A DNA stretch of 39,862 nucleotides from an uncultured Phascolarctobacterium sp. (lineage in GTDB: Bacteria; Bacillota; Negativicutes; Acidaminococcales; Acidaminococcaceae), in contig CANRJC010000015.1 of assembly GCA_947630795.1 (NCBI GenBank), positions 1-39,862 on the forward strand, written 5' to 3'. Positions 20,777-30,567 of the stretch are shown piece by piece; the stretch's first letter is position 1; each line of letters opens with the position of its first letter. A program made the position numbers and the translations under genes. The notes below the pieces were generated by a model. It searched no databases. It saw only the letters and a list, made by a program, of their open reading frames with translations, and was not told where the DNA came from.

Positions 20777-21184
20777 ATGAGCAAAAAGTTCGATTTGACT
20801 CCGCTCCTGAAAAAAGGGTACGGACCTTTTCTCAAGTTGCCCTTAGCGGCAGGGCTCATCGTCTGCGCCGGGGTCTGGGGCTTGGGCTGCGGTGGCGTTG
20901 CCTTTTCCCTCTTGCGGGGCTGTGTGCTGGGGTTGGCCGACGGCGCCATCATGCTGAAGGGCATCAAAAAGGCGCTGCCCTTTAAGGACGAGCCGCAAAA
21001 AGGCTTGGCCATCATGCGGCGCTACCGCTGGTACCGAGTGGCTGCAGCGTCCGCCGTCATCATTTTGTTGTTGAAACAGGGCTCTGCCGTAACAGGCGTC
21101 TTCATAGGGCTCCTGCTGATGCATATTTTTTTCATCATCAACATGATATTTATCGCGTACCGACTGGATAAGGAGGAGACGTGA
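20777..21184 (+). CDS. atpI: ATP synthase subunit I
   Basis: A 135-residue membrane protein with about four hydrophobic segments (LPLAAGLIVCAGVWGLG, VAFSLLRGCVLGLADGAIML, VAAASAVIILLL, FIGLLLMHIFFIINMIFIAY). Position, size and composition fit AtpI, which assists c-ring assembly. It lies between the AtpZ-like gene and atpB, with an overlap-like spacing of 3 bases to the former and 18 bases to the latter. Sequence conservation of AtpI is low, so the name rests mostly on context. Confidence 0.8.
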   Translation: MSKKFDLTPLLKKGYGPFLKLPLAAGLIVCAGVWGLGCGGVAFSLLRGCVLGLADGAIMLKGIKKALPFKDEPQKGLAIMRRYRWYRVAAASAVIILLLKQGSAVTGVFIGLLLMHIFFIINMIFIAYRLDKEET

Positions 21185-21202
21185 AGAAAGGAGAGAGAAA
21201 GA

Positions 21203-21919
21203 ATGGGAACTGAAGCAGCTGCAATGGCGCAAGGTGCCGAACATGCCGGCGAGATAGTCCATTACTTTCCCACGGAAGTGCTGCCGGGCGTAGTCATCAA
21301 TATGCAGACCATGTACATGACCTGGATCAGCATGGCAGTAGTGCTGGTGCTCTTCCTGGCGGCGGCCCGCAGCCCCAAACTGATCCCCTGCGGTCTGCAG
21401 AACGTAATGGAATTTTTCATCGACTTCCTCAACGGTTTGATGGAAGGCACCCTGGGTATCAAAGGGCGCAAATATATGGCCCCCTTTATTATTACCCTCT
21501 TCATGTTCATCCTGATCAGCAATGAACTGGGCATGTTGCCTCAGGTAGGAGTGCACTGGACCAGCCCCACCAACGACGTGAACACCTGTTTCGGCCTGTC
21601 GCTGACGGTGGCCATCGGCGTTTACATCGTAGGCGTGTGCCAGCACGGTCTGGGCCACTTCAGGCACTTTGTGGAACCCTCCCCCGCATTCCTGCCCCTA
21701 CATTTGCTGGATCAGATCACCAAGCCCATGACCATGGCCCTTCGTCTATTCGGTAATATACTGGCAGGCGAGATCCTGCTGATAGTGCTCTATCGGCTGG
21801 CTCCGTGGGTCGTTCCTGAACTGTGGGTGATGTTCAGTTTGTTCATCGGCTTCCTGCAAGCCTTTATCTTCACCATGCTGACCCTGACCAGTTTTGCCGT
21901 GGCCTTTGCCCATCATTGA
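21203..21919 (+). CDS. atpB: F0F1-ATP synthase subunit a
   Basis: A 238-residue membrane subunit that forms the ion half-channels against the c ring. The essential arginine lies in the conserved stretch MTMALRLFGNILAGEILLIVL, and the final helix motif is LFIGFLQAFIFTMLTLTSFAVAF. Other helices include FIITLFMFILISNELGMLPQ. Length is normal for Firmicutes. Ribosome site GGAGAGAGA precedes the ATG at 21203. The gene order a-c-b follows the classic operon. Confidence 0.97.
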   Translation: MGTEAAAMAQGAEHAGEIVHYFPTEVLPGVVINMQTMYMTWISMAVVLVLFLAAARSPKLIPCGLQNVMEFFIDFLNGLMEGTLGIKGRKYMAPFIITLFMFILISNELGMLPQVGVHWTSPTNDVNTCFGLSLTVAIGVYIVGVCQHGLGHFRHFVEPSPAFLPLHLLDQITKPMTMALRLFGNILAGEILLIVLYRLAPWVVPELWVMFSLFIGFLQAFIFTMLTLTSFAVAFAHH

Positions 21920-21975
21920 CCGGGACGGCGTCACCGCATAGCTAACAATCGTGTGATTAGAAAGGATGTAAAGAA

Positions 21976-22230
21976 ATGACTGAAAACGCCATCATTATCG
22001 CAGCTTCCATGTTTGCTGTAGCCTTCATCTGCTTGGGTGCCGCCCTGGGCGCCGCTCTGGGCAACGGCAACCTGACCGGCAAGAGCATCGAGTCCATGGC
22101 CCGTCAGCCGGAAGAAGCCAGCTCTCTCTTCACCAACATGCTGGTATCCGTAGGCTTGGTAGAGTCCATGCCTATCCTCTGCTACGTTATCGCAGTTGTT
22201 CTGGTATTTGCCAACCCCTTCGCTAAATAA
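21976..22230 (+). CDS. atpE: F0F1-ATP synthase subunit c
   Basis: An 84-residue hairpin proteolipid of two transmembrane helices joined by the polar loop ARQPEE. The ion-binding carboxylate is Glu63 in LVESMPIL, followed by Ser64. In the first helix Asn30 (LGNGN) sits where Na+-binding c subunits such as that of Ilyobacter carry Gln. The Ser after the Glu is a Na+-type feature, but the Tyr of the Na+ set is replaced by Leu68, so the coupling ion cannot be decided by eye. Ribosome site AAAGGATG. Confidence 0.97.
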   Translation: MTENAIIIAASMFAVAFICLGAALGAALGNGNLTGKSIESMARQPEEASSLFTNMLVSVGLVESMPILCYVIAVVLVFANPFAK

Positions 22231-22275
22231 GCAGTCCAGCGGTATTTAAGAAAACAATAAAGGAGCGTGCAATAA

Positions 22276-22755
22276 TTGATCGACTTCAACGCAACACTTA
22301 TCGCACAAGTCCTGAACTTCCTGGTTCTTGTTTTCGTTCTTGCCAAGTTCGCCTATAAGCCTTTACTGAAGATGATGGACGAACGCAAGAATAAGATAGC
22401 CGGGGATCTGGCTGCGGCAGAGCAGGCCAAGACCGATGCAGAAGCGGTAAAGGCCGAGTATGCTGCCAAACTGGCCGCTGCCAGACAGGAAGCCCAGGTC
22501 ATCATTGACAATGCCCGCAAGGCCGCGCAGGCTGCTCACGACAAAGCACTGGCCGACACCAAGGCCGAGCAGGAGCAGATCATCGCCGCCGCCAAAGAGA
22601 CCATCGCCATGGAGAAGAAGAAATCTCTGGGCGAAGTTCGCGATCAGGTGATCGCCCTCTCTATGGCCGCCGCAGGCAAGATCATCGAACAAAAGCTGAG
22701 TTCTGACGAAGATAAAAAATTAGCGGGCGAAATCGTCGACTCCATCCTCAAGTAG
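22276..22755 (+). CDS. atpF: F0F1-ATP synthase subunit b
   Basis: A 159-residue peripheral-stalk subunit: one N-terminal transmembrane helix (TLIAQVLNFLVLVFVLAKFA) and a long charged coiled coil rich in Ala, Lys and Glu, typical of the b dimer. It begins with TTG 22276; AGGAG lies 10 bases upstream and no ATG or GTG fits. Its C-terminus would normally bind the delta subunit, but no free delta gene follows: the next reading frame is an alpha subunit with a delta-like domain at its N-terminus. Confidence 0.95.
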   Translation: MIDFNATLIAQVLNFLVLVFVLAKFAYKPLLKMMDERKNKIAGDLAAAEQAKTDAEAVKAEYAAKLAAARQEAQVIIDNARKAAQAAHDKALADTKAEQEQIIAAAKETIAMEKKKSLGEVRDQVIALSMAAAGKIIEQKLSSDEDKKLAGEIVDSILK

Positions 22756-22818
22756 TTTCGCCGCTTTCCCACTAGGCCCGAAAGGCTGAAGTGGTATTCG
22801 GAGGTGAATTGATCCAAT

Positions 22819-24642
22819 ATGAAGCAAGAAGAAAATATTGCTTTGCTAAAGCAAGATTTATCCAACTTCAATATTGATCTGGGTTCCATCAGAGAGTTGC
22901 TGGACGTGAAGGTCACTACGGCCAAAAAATTGACCAGCAGCGAGTATCAATCCATTTCTGCTATTCTCACTGAAAAGCTGGGGCGGGATATCTTCCTGAA
23001 CAAGGTAGTTGATCCTGCTATATTAGGCGGTATTATCGTACAGGTAGGCGACAAAGTTTTCGATGCTTCCGCAGCCCGGAAACTGAACAAAGTCAAAGAT
23101 ATCTTCTCCGGAGTCGATATCCACGACTACGAACCTGCCAAGATAGTAGACGACCTGCAAGCTCAGTTGGAGAAGAGCACCGTTGATGCTAACCTGGAAG
23201 AAGTTGGTATCGTAGACAAGATCGGCGACGGCATCGCCAACGTTATCGGCATGAAGAACGCTATGGCCGGCGAGCTGGTAGAGTTGCCTCACGGCATTTC
23301 GGGCATGGTGCTGAACCTGAACCCCAACGACGTGGGCATCGTGCTGATGGGCGGCGAGACCGTCATCAAAGAAGGTGACCAGGTACGGCGTACCGGTCGC
23401 ATCATGGAAGTGCCCGTGGGCGAAGCATTGCTGGGCCGTGTAGTCAGCGCCATCGGCGCCCCCATCGACGGTAAGGGCGAGATCGCCGCAGCCGAGTATC
23501 GGCCGGTAGAATCTCCCGCTCACGGCATCGCCGACCGGCAACCGGTAGACACTCCCTTGCAGACCGGTCTGAAGTGCATCGACGCCCTCGTTCCCATCGG
23601 CAGAGGCCAGAGGGAACTTATCATCGGCGACCGCGGCACCGGCAAGACCGCTCTGGCCATCGACACCATCATCAATCAAAAAGGTCAAGATGTTATCTGC
23701 ATTTACGTGGCCATCGGCCAAAAGGCCTCCAATGTGGCCCGTATCGTCCGCACTTTGGAGCAGCACGGCTCCATGGAATACACCATCATCGTAGCCGCTA
23801 CCGCCGCAGACAGTGCTCCGTTGCAGTATCTGGCCCCTTACAGCGGTGTGACCATGGCCGAGTACTTCATGGATCAGGGCAAGGATGTGCTCTGCGTTTA
23901 CGACGACCTTTCCAAACACGCCGTCGCTTACAGGGCCATGTCTCTGTTGCTGCGCCGTCCTCCCGGACGCGAAGCTTATCCCGGCGACGTATTCTATCTC
24001 CACTCCAGACTGTTGGAGCGGGCTGCCAAGCTCAACTCCATCCCGCCGCTGAAAGGCGGTTCCATCACGGCTCTGCCTGTGATCGAAACTCTGGCCGGCG
24101 ACGTGGGCGGCTTCATCCCCACCAACGTCATCTCCATCACCGACGGCCAGATATTCTTGGAGTCCGAGCTCTTCTATTCCGGTATCCGTCCGGCTATCAA
24201 CTCCGGTCTTTCGGTATCCCGTGTAGGCGGCGCCGCTCAGATCAAAGCCATGAAACAAGTAGCCGGCACACTGCGTTTGGATCTGGCTCAGTACCGTGAG
24301 TTGGCCGCGTTCTCTCAGTTTGCTTCCGATCTGGACAAGGCCACCAAGGCTCAGTTGGACAGAGGCATGCGCCTTACGGAAATGCTGAAGCAAGGCCAGT
24401 ACATGCCCTTGCCGGTAGAAAAGCAGGTAATGGCTATCTATCTGGGCACCAAGGGTTATCTGGACGACGTAGCCGTTAAGGACGTTACCCGTTGTGAAAA
24501 AGAGTTCTTGGACTTTATGGATGCCAACCACCCCGAAGTGGGCGCAGACATCGTTAAGACCAAGAAGATCACCGATGAGAACGAAAAAGCGCTGAAGGAA
24601 GCTATCACCCAGTTCAAAGACGTGTTCAACGGAGCGAGGTGA
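22819..24642 (+). CDS. atpA: F0F1-ATP synthase subunit alpha with an N-terminal delta C-terminal-domain fusion
   Basis: A 607-residue protein, about 100 residues longer than normal alpha. Residues about 22-97 ([20 protein letters not shown] ... [20 protein letters not shown] ... LNKVKDIF) align by eye with the C-terminal domain of the delta/OSCP subunit, the part that binds b. Alpha proper begins at about 100 ([17 protein letters not shown]) and keeps the P-loop GDRGTGKT near residue 270 and the visible catalytic-interface motifs ([22 protein letters not shown]). The N-terminal six-helix domain of delta is absent: only 63 bases separate atpF from this start, and an in-frame TGA (22810-22812) bars any extension. 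GGAGGT lies 13 bases before ATG 22819. If translated as one chain, each F1 would hold three delta-like domains. The family calls are firm; the assembly consequence is inferred. Confidence 0.93.
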   Translation: MKQEENIALLKQDLSNFNIDLGSIRELLDVKVTTAKKLTSSEYQSISAILTEKLGRDIFLNKVVDPAILGGIIVQVGDKVFDASAARKLNKVKDIFSGVDIHDYEPAKIVDDLQAQLEKSTVDANLEEVGIVDKIGDGIANVIGMKNAMAGELVELPHGISGMVLNLNPNDVGIVLMGGETVIKEGDQVRRTGRIMEVPVGEALLGRVVSAIGAPIDGKGEIAAAEYRPVESPAHGIADRQPVDTPLQTGLKCIDALVPIGRGQRELIIGDRGTGKTALAIDTIINQKGQDVICIYVAIGQKASNVARIVRTLEQHGSMEYTIIVAATAADSAPLQYLAPYSGVTMAEYFMDQGKDVLCVYDDLSKHAVAYRAMSLLLRRPPGREAYPGDVFYLHSRLLERAAKLNSIPPLKGGSITALPVIETLAGDVGGFIPTNVISITDGQIFLESELFYSGIRPAINSGLSVSRVGGAAQIKAMKQVAGTLRLDLAQYRELAAFSQFASDLDKATKAQLDRGMRLTEMLKQGQYMPLPVEKQVMAIYLGTKGYLDDVAVKDVTRCEKEFLDFMDANHPEVGADIVKTKKITDENEKALKEAITQFKDVFNGAR

Positions 24643-24648
24643 TAACTG

Positions 24649-25533
24649 ATGGCTACGGCACGGGAAATCAAGAGCCGTATGAAGAGCGTCAGCAGTATCG
24701 GCAAGATCACCAAGGCCATGAAGATGGTGGCCGCCGCCAGGATGCGGCGGGCCCAGGAAAGGGCAGCGGCCAGCCGCCCCTACGCTTTGAAGATCAAAGA
24801 GGTCTTGTCATCTGTTGTCAGCGATCCGTCGTTGCTCGGCGATCTGCAGGCCAAAGCTCATCCGCTGCTGCAAAAAAGGGAAGTCAAAAAAGTGGGCTTC
24901 CTGGTTATCTCTTCGGATAAAGGCCTGGCCGGAGCATACAGCTCCAACGTGCTGAAGCGGGCTGTCGCCGAGATCTCTGCCACAGAAGGCGAAGCGGTGA
25001 TCATAGCCAGCGGTCGCACGGCCAGAGACTTTTTCCAGCGCAGAGGCTATAAGGTGATCAGCGAGCACCTGGGTTTTTCCGACAAACCATCTTACGAGGA
25101 TGCGCAGGAATTGGCCAAGGTAGCCGTTGCCCGCTTCGCCGCAGAAGAAATCGACCAACTCTATGTGGTCTACACCATCTTCAAGACCGCACTTTCTCAA
25201 ATACCTACCTGCGAGCAGATATTGCCGGTAGAACCTCCCGCCCGGGAGGAGGGAAAGGCCGAGGCCGCCTTTATCTTCGAGCCTTCCGAGGACGAAGCAC
25301 TGAAGGTGCTGGCCCCCAGATATTTGGAGACGGTGATCTATGCGGCGTTGGTGCAGGCGGCGGCCAGTGAGCTGGGCGCCCGCATGACGGCCATGACTTC
25401 TGCCACCGATAATGCCGGCAAGTTGGGACAAAAATTGCTGGTGGGCTACAACAAAGCCCGTCAGGCCGGCATTACCAGAGAATTGACAGAGATTTGCGGC
25501 GGCGTGGAAGCGCTGAAGCAAGCACAAAATTGA
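24649..25533 (+). CDS. atpG: F0F1-ATP synthase subunit gamma
   Basis: A 294-residue central-stalk subunit. The N-terminal helix (MATAREIKSRMKSVSSIGKITKAMKMVAAARMRRAQ) and the C-terminal helix (MTAMTSATDNAGKLGQKLLVGYNKARQAGITRELTEI) form the coiled-coil shaft; the Rossmann-like core lies between (VGFLVISSDKGLAGAYSSNV). Length is typical. It starts 6 bases after the alpha stop, with GGAGCGAGG as the ribosome site. Confidence 0.97.
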   Translation: MATAREIKSRMKSVSSIGKITKAMKMVAAARMRRAQERAAASRPYALKIKEVLSSVVSDPSLLGDLQAKAHPLLQKREVKKVGFLVISSDKGLAGAYSSNVLKRAVAEISATEGEAVIIASGRTARDFFQRRGYKVISEHLGFSDKPSYEDAQELAKVAVARFAAEEIDQLYVVYTIFKTALSQIPTCEQILPVEPPAREEGKAEAAFIFEPSEDEALKVLAPRYLETVIYAALVQAAASELGARMTAMTSATDNAGKLGQKLLVGYNKARQAGITRELTEICGGVEALKQAQN

Positions 25534-25558
25534 CGAAAGATTTCATAGGGAGGCATAA

Positions 25559-26974
<1,416 letters not shown>

Positions 26975-26985
26975 AGGGATAACAG

Positions 26986-27405
26986 ATGGCTACCCCCTTC
27001 ACATTCGAAATCGTAACGCCGGATAAGATGCTTTTTGCCACGGAAGAAGCTGCCTATGTGGGCTTCAAAGCTCTTTCGGGCAACTTGGGTCTGGAGGCCA
27101 AGCACCTGCCCATCATCGCCACTATGGATATCGCACCTCTCAAGGTGCGCTTCACCGACGGCAGCGAAAAATGTTTCGCTGTTTGCGGCGGCTTCTTGGA
27201 GATGAAGGACAACAAGTGCACCGTTTTGGCCACTAAGGCCGAGCCGGGCGAGGCCATAGACCGGGCTCGGGCGCAGGCTTCTAAGGAAAGAGCCGAGCAC
27301 CGGCTGGCCGCCAAACAGGAAGGGCTGGACGTGCAAAGGGCCAGTCTGTCCCTGAAACGGGCTCTGGCCAGGCTGAAAGCCAGCGAATACAGCGGCAAAA
27401 ATTGA
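26986..27405 (+). CDS. atpC: F0F1-ATP synthase subunit epsilon
   Basis: A 139-residue subunit with an N-terminal beta-sandwich (FEIVTPDKMLFATEEAAYVGFKALSGNLGLEAKHLPIIATMD) and a C-terminal helical pair (DRARAQASKERAEHRLAAKQ) that can inhibit hydrolysis. It is the last gene of the operon, 11 bases after atpD, and is followed by a strong terminator at 27426-27455. Confidence 0.95.
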   Translation: MATPFTFEIVTPDKMLFATEEAAYVGFKALSGNLGLEAKHLPIIATMDIAPLKVRFTDGSEKCFAVCGGFLEMKDNKCTVLATKAEPGEAIDRARAQASKERAEHRLAAKQEGLDVQRASLSLKRALARLKASEYSGKN

Positions 27406-27425
27406 TGCCCTTGACGGGGAAAGTA

Positions 27426-27455
27426 GCCCTGCCGGCACGACCGGCAGGGCTTTTT
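27426..27455 (+). terminator. Terminator of the ATP synthase operon
   Basis: A 10-bp GC stem (GCCCTGCCGG / CCGGCAGGGC) with a CACGA loop followed by TTTTT. Confidence 0.9.
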
Positions 27456-27552
27456 ACGCGGAAAATAAAAGAACGCCTGCTTCTTTCTTCAAAGCGGGTC
27501 CTTCGTTATAATACAGTCGCCGCAAGGCGATGAGGCAAGGGAGTGAGGAACG

Positions 27553-30213
27553 TTGCCTAAGTTCAAAGGTCTGGAGCCGGAAGAAGTGCTGGCGGCGAGA
27601 GCCGCTTACGGCGACAATTCTTTGCCGGAGACGCCGCCTAAAACTTTTTGGCAGGAGTTTCGCCGCACTTTTAAGGATCCTCTCATCAAAATTCTGCTTT
27701 TCATCGCCGTCTTGATGCTGGTGATGTGGGGTTGCGGCTATGCAGAGCTCTACGAGCCCAGCGGCACCGTGGTCGCCATCCTCATCGTGGCCTACGTTTC
27801 TGCCAGGACCGGCGTGGCCGGGGACAGCAAGTTCAGAGAATTGCGGGAAGAGGCCGCCAAAAAAGAGATCAGCAAAGTGTACCGCTCCGGCAGCGTGTGC
27901 CTTTTGCCCAACAGTGAGATCGTAGTGGGGGATAAGGTGCTGCTGCAGGCAGGGGACGGTGTGGCCGCCGACGGCGTGCTGGCGGACGGCAGCCTGAAGG
28001 TAGACAATTCCACCTTAAACGGAGAAGCTGAAGAATGCACTAAAGAAGCGGCGCCGGCAGGGACTCATCTCGCGGAAAAGATCACCGGCGAAAACTTTGT
28101 TGACAAGCACAGCCTCTTTCGGGGAGCAGTGGTCTTCGACGGAGAAGGCGTGCTGGACGTGCAGCGGGTGGGCAGGGCAACGGTGATGGGCCAATTGGCC
28201 GCCGAACTGAACGCCGAAGAGCCGCTCTCGCCGTTAAAAGTGAAATTGCAGAAACTGGCGGGGCAGATATCTCGGCTGGGCTATCTCAGCGCCGTGGTCA
28301 TAACTCTGCTTTATTTGAGCTTTTTCGTCTATCAGGCGGGAGGGTTGGCCCTTTATTTCGCTTCCGACTGGTCCCGCATCATGCACGATATCACACGGGC
28401 GGTTTCGCTGGCGGTAGTGATCGTGGTGTGTGCGGTGCCGGAAGGGCTGCCTTTGATGATCTCATTGGTCTTGATGCAAAACACCTCCCGCATGCAGGAG
28501 CACAACGTTTTGGTGCGCAAGGCCGAAGGCATCGAGACCGCCGGCAGTCTCAACATCATCTTCAGCGATAAGACCGGCACTTTGACCAAGGGCTTTTTGG
28601 AAGTGACGGAAGTTTTCACTGCCGCAGGAAAAACTTTGGCTCCGGCCAAGATCGATGGCACCCCGCTGGGCCGCCTGTTGCAGTTGGCCATAGGCTGCAA
28701 CACCGCCGCCCTTTTCGACGGGGAGCACCGGCTCATCGGAGGCAATGCCACCGATCAGGCCCTGCTGCGCTTTCTCGGCGAAGAAAGCTACACACAGCTG
28801 AAGCAAGACGAAGCCAATGCCGTTACCGCCGCACAAAGTTTCAATTCAGCCAATAAATTCAGCCAAACTTATTTAGGCGCCCGCCGGCTCATATTATATA
28901 AAGGAGCGCCGGAAGTGCTGCTCGCTCACACTCATAAAGCTCTCGACGAAGAAGGCAAAGAGACGGGCATCGAACGGCGGGCTCTGGAAGAAAAAATGGA
29001 AGAGCTCTCCCGCAAGGCCATGCGCCTTTTGGCCTTCGCCTATGCCGAAGGGCCCATGGAAAAAGACCGCATCAAAGAAGGAGCGGTGCTTTTGGGCTTG
29101 GCGGCCATTCGCGACGAAGTGCGGCCCGAAGCAGCTACCGCCATCAAAGCGGTGCAGGGGGCAGGGGTGCAGGTGGTGATGATGACCGGCGACCGCCTGT
29201 CTACCGCCGCGGCCATCGCAAAGGATATCGGCCTCTTGCAAAACAAAGACGATCTTTCTCTCACCAGTGCCGAGCTGTCGGCTTTGAACGACGCAGAGAT
29301 CAAAAAGCTCATCCCTAGGCTGCGGGTGCTGGCCCGAGCCTTGCCTACGGATAAGTCGCGGCTGGTGCGCCTCTGCCAAGAAGAAAATTTGGTGGTGGGA
29401 ATGACCGGGGACGGTGTGAACGACACTCCCGCTCTCAGCCGGGCCGACGTGGGCTTCGCCATGGGCAGCGGCACAGAAGCTGCCAAAGAAGCGGGCGACA
29501 TCGTGGTGCTGGACGACAACTTCCGCTCCGTCAAGGCCGCCATCCTCTACGGCCGTACCATTTACCGCAATATTTTAAAATTCTGCAGCTTTCAGCTCAC
29601 CATCAACGTAGCGGCGGTGCTGGTCAGTGCCGTGGCGCCTTTTTGGGGCATCGAAGAGCCTTTGAAGGTTACCCATCTCCTCTTCGTCAATTTGGTGATG
29701 GACAGTTTGGGGGCCATCATGCTGGGGAACGAACCGGCACTGGAAAAATATATGAAGGAGCCGGCCCGCCGCCGGGACGAGAACATCATCAGCCGCAAGA
29801 TGCTGGAGCAGATCGTTTGGATGGGGCTCTACCTCCTTCTTGCCGCTTACATCTTTCTCAAAGCGCCTTGCTTCGTCGCTCTTTTCTCCGGCAAAGAGCA
29901 GCATCTCACCGCTTTCTTTGTCTTTTTCATCGCCGCTTCTCTTTTTAACGGCTTCAACGTGCGGGACGAGGGCACGGCTATTTTTAGAGGGTTGAAAGAG
30001 AATCCGGATTTTTGGAAAATGTTCGCCGCCATCCTTGCGGTGCAGGCGGCCATCGTCAATGCACCGCTCCTGCCTTGGCGAGGAGCAGCCGTCATCGGCC
30101 GCATGTTCAGTTGCGAACCCTTCTCCTTGGCCGGCTGGCTCGCCGCTCTTCTTTTGGCGGCCACCGCAGTGCCCGCCGATCTGTTGCGCAAGCTGCTCTT
30201 CAAAAGAAAATAA
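27553..30213 (+). CDS. PMCA-type calcium-translocating P-type ATPase
   Basis: An 886-residue P2B-type ATPase that exports Ca2+ across the inner membrane. The phosphorylated Asp339 lies in SDKTGTLTKG; the hinge motif TGDGVNDTPALSRADVGFAMG is intact. The M4 calcium motif is VPEGLP and the M6 motif NLVMDSLGAIML, both of PMCA type. The actuator-domain loop reads LNGEAEE instead of the usual TGES, with the catalytic Glu kept. About ten transmembrane helices are visible. The start is TTG 27553, with GTGAGG upstream; the -10 box TATAAT is at 27507-27512. It is probably monocistronic, and no cytoplasmic calmodulin-like tail is present. Confidence 0.95.
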   Translation: MPKFKGLEPEEVLAARAAYGDNSLPETPPKTFWQEFRRTFKDPLIKILLFIAVLMLVMWGCGYAELYEPSGTVVAILIVAYVSARTGVAGDSKFRELREEAAKKEISKVYRSGSVCLLPNSEIVVGDKVLLQAGDGVAADGVLADGSLKVDNSTLNGEAEECTKEAAPAGTHLAEKITGENFVDKHSLFRGAVVFDGEGVLDVQRVGRATVMGQLAAELNAEEPLSPLKVKLQKLAGQISRLGYLSAVVITLLYLSFFVYQAGGLALYFASDWSRIMHDITRAVSLAVVIVVCAVPEGLPLMISLVLMQNTSRMQEHNVLVRKAEGIETAGSLNIIFSDKTGTLTKGFLEVTEVFTAAGKTLAPAKIDGTPLGRLLQLAIGCNTAALFDGEHRLIGGNATDQALLRFLGEESYTQLKQDEANAVTAAQSFNSANKFSQTYLGARRLILYKGAPEVLLAHTHKALDEEGKETGIERRALEEKMEELSRKAMRLLAFAYAEGPMEKDRIKEGAVLLGLAAIRDEVRPEAATAIKAVQGAGVQVVMMTGDRLSTAAAIAKDIGLLQNKDDLSLTSAELSALNDAEIKKLIPRLRVLARALPTDKSRLVRLCQEENLVVGMTGDGVNDTPALSRADVGFAMGSGTEAAKEAGDIVVLDDNFRSVKAAILYGRTIYRNILKFCSFQLTINVAAVLVSAVAPFWGIEEPLKVTHLLFVNLVMDSLGAIMLGNEPALEKYMKEPARRRDENIISRKMLEQIVWMGLYLLLAAYIFLKAPCFVALFSGKEQHLTAFFVFFIAASLFNGFNVRDEGTAIFRGLKENPDFWKMFAAILAVQAAIVNAPLLPWRGAAVIGRMFSCEPFSLAGWLAALLLAATAVPADLLRKLLFKRK

Positions 30214-30215
30214 TA

Positions 30216-30244
30216 TTGCCATCGGCTTATAAATGTAGTATGCT
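30216..30244 (+). promoter_or_regulatory. Promoter of the 60-residue ORF
   Basis: TTGCCA (30216-30221) and TATGCT (30239-30244) are 17 bases apart, 25 bases before the start codon. Confidence 0.55.
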
Positions 30245-30269
30245 TAAACAAAAGGGAGGAGGGAGCTCC

Positions 30270-30452
30270 ATGACCGATCTGGCGGAGACTCTGGCCGGCA
30301 ACAAGATGGCTCAATTGCGGCAGGAGTTGGTTTTTTTGCGGCAAAGGCTGCGGGAAGCAACAGCCGAAGAAGAGAAGCAACTCATCCGCAAAGAGTTGCG
30401 AGAGAAAGAGACCTATTACAATATTTTGGCGGAACGCCAGCGCTTACAGTGA
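30270..30452 (+). CDS. Small coiled-coil protein of unknown function
   Basis: A 60-residue, strongly helical, highly charged protein (MTDLAETLAGNKMAQLRQEL and QRLREATAEEEKQLIRKELR). I do not recognise the family. It has an excellent ribosome site (AGGGAGGAGGG), its own promoter and its own terminator, so it is very likely expressed. Heptad-like spacing of Leu suggests a coiled coil. It stands between the Ca2+ ATPase and murA; no functional link is evident. Confidence 0.7.
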   Translation: MTDLAETLAGNKMAQLRQELVFLRQRLREATAEEEKQLIRKELREKETYYNILAERQRLQ

Positions 30453-30455
30453 GAG

Positions 30456-30479
30456 ACCGGCCGTCCTTGCCGGTTTTTC
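30456..30479 (+). terminator. Terminator of the 60-residue ORF
   Basis: ACCGGC / GCCGGT with a 7-base loop, followed by TTTTC and TTTTG. Confidence 0.75.
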
Positions 30480-30567
30480 TTTTGCAAAATGTTGAAAAGA
30501 TAAAAGGAAAAATGGTAAAATAAAAGTTGGCATAAAAGCAAGTACGGGAGCGATAGGGAGGTTCGGC

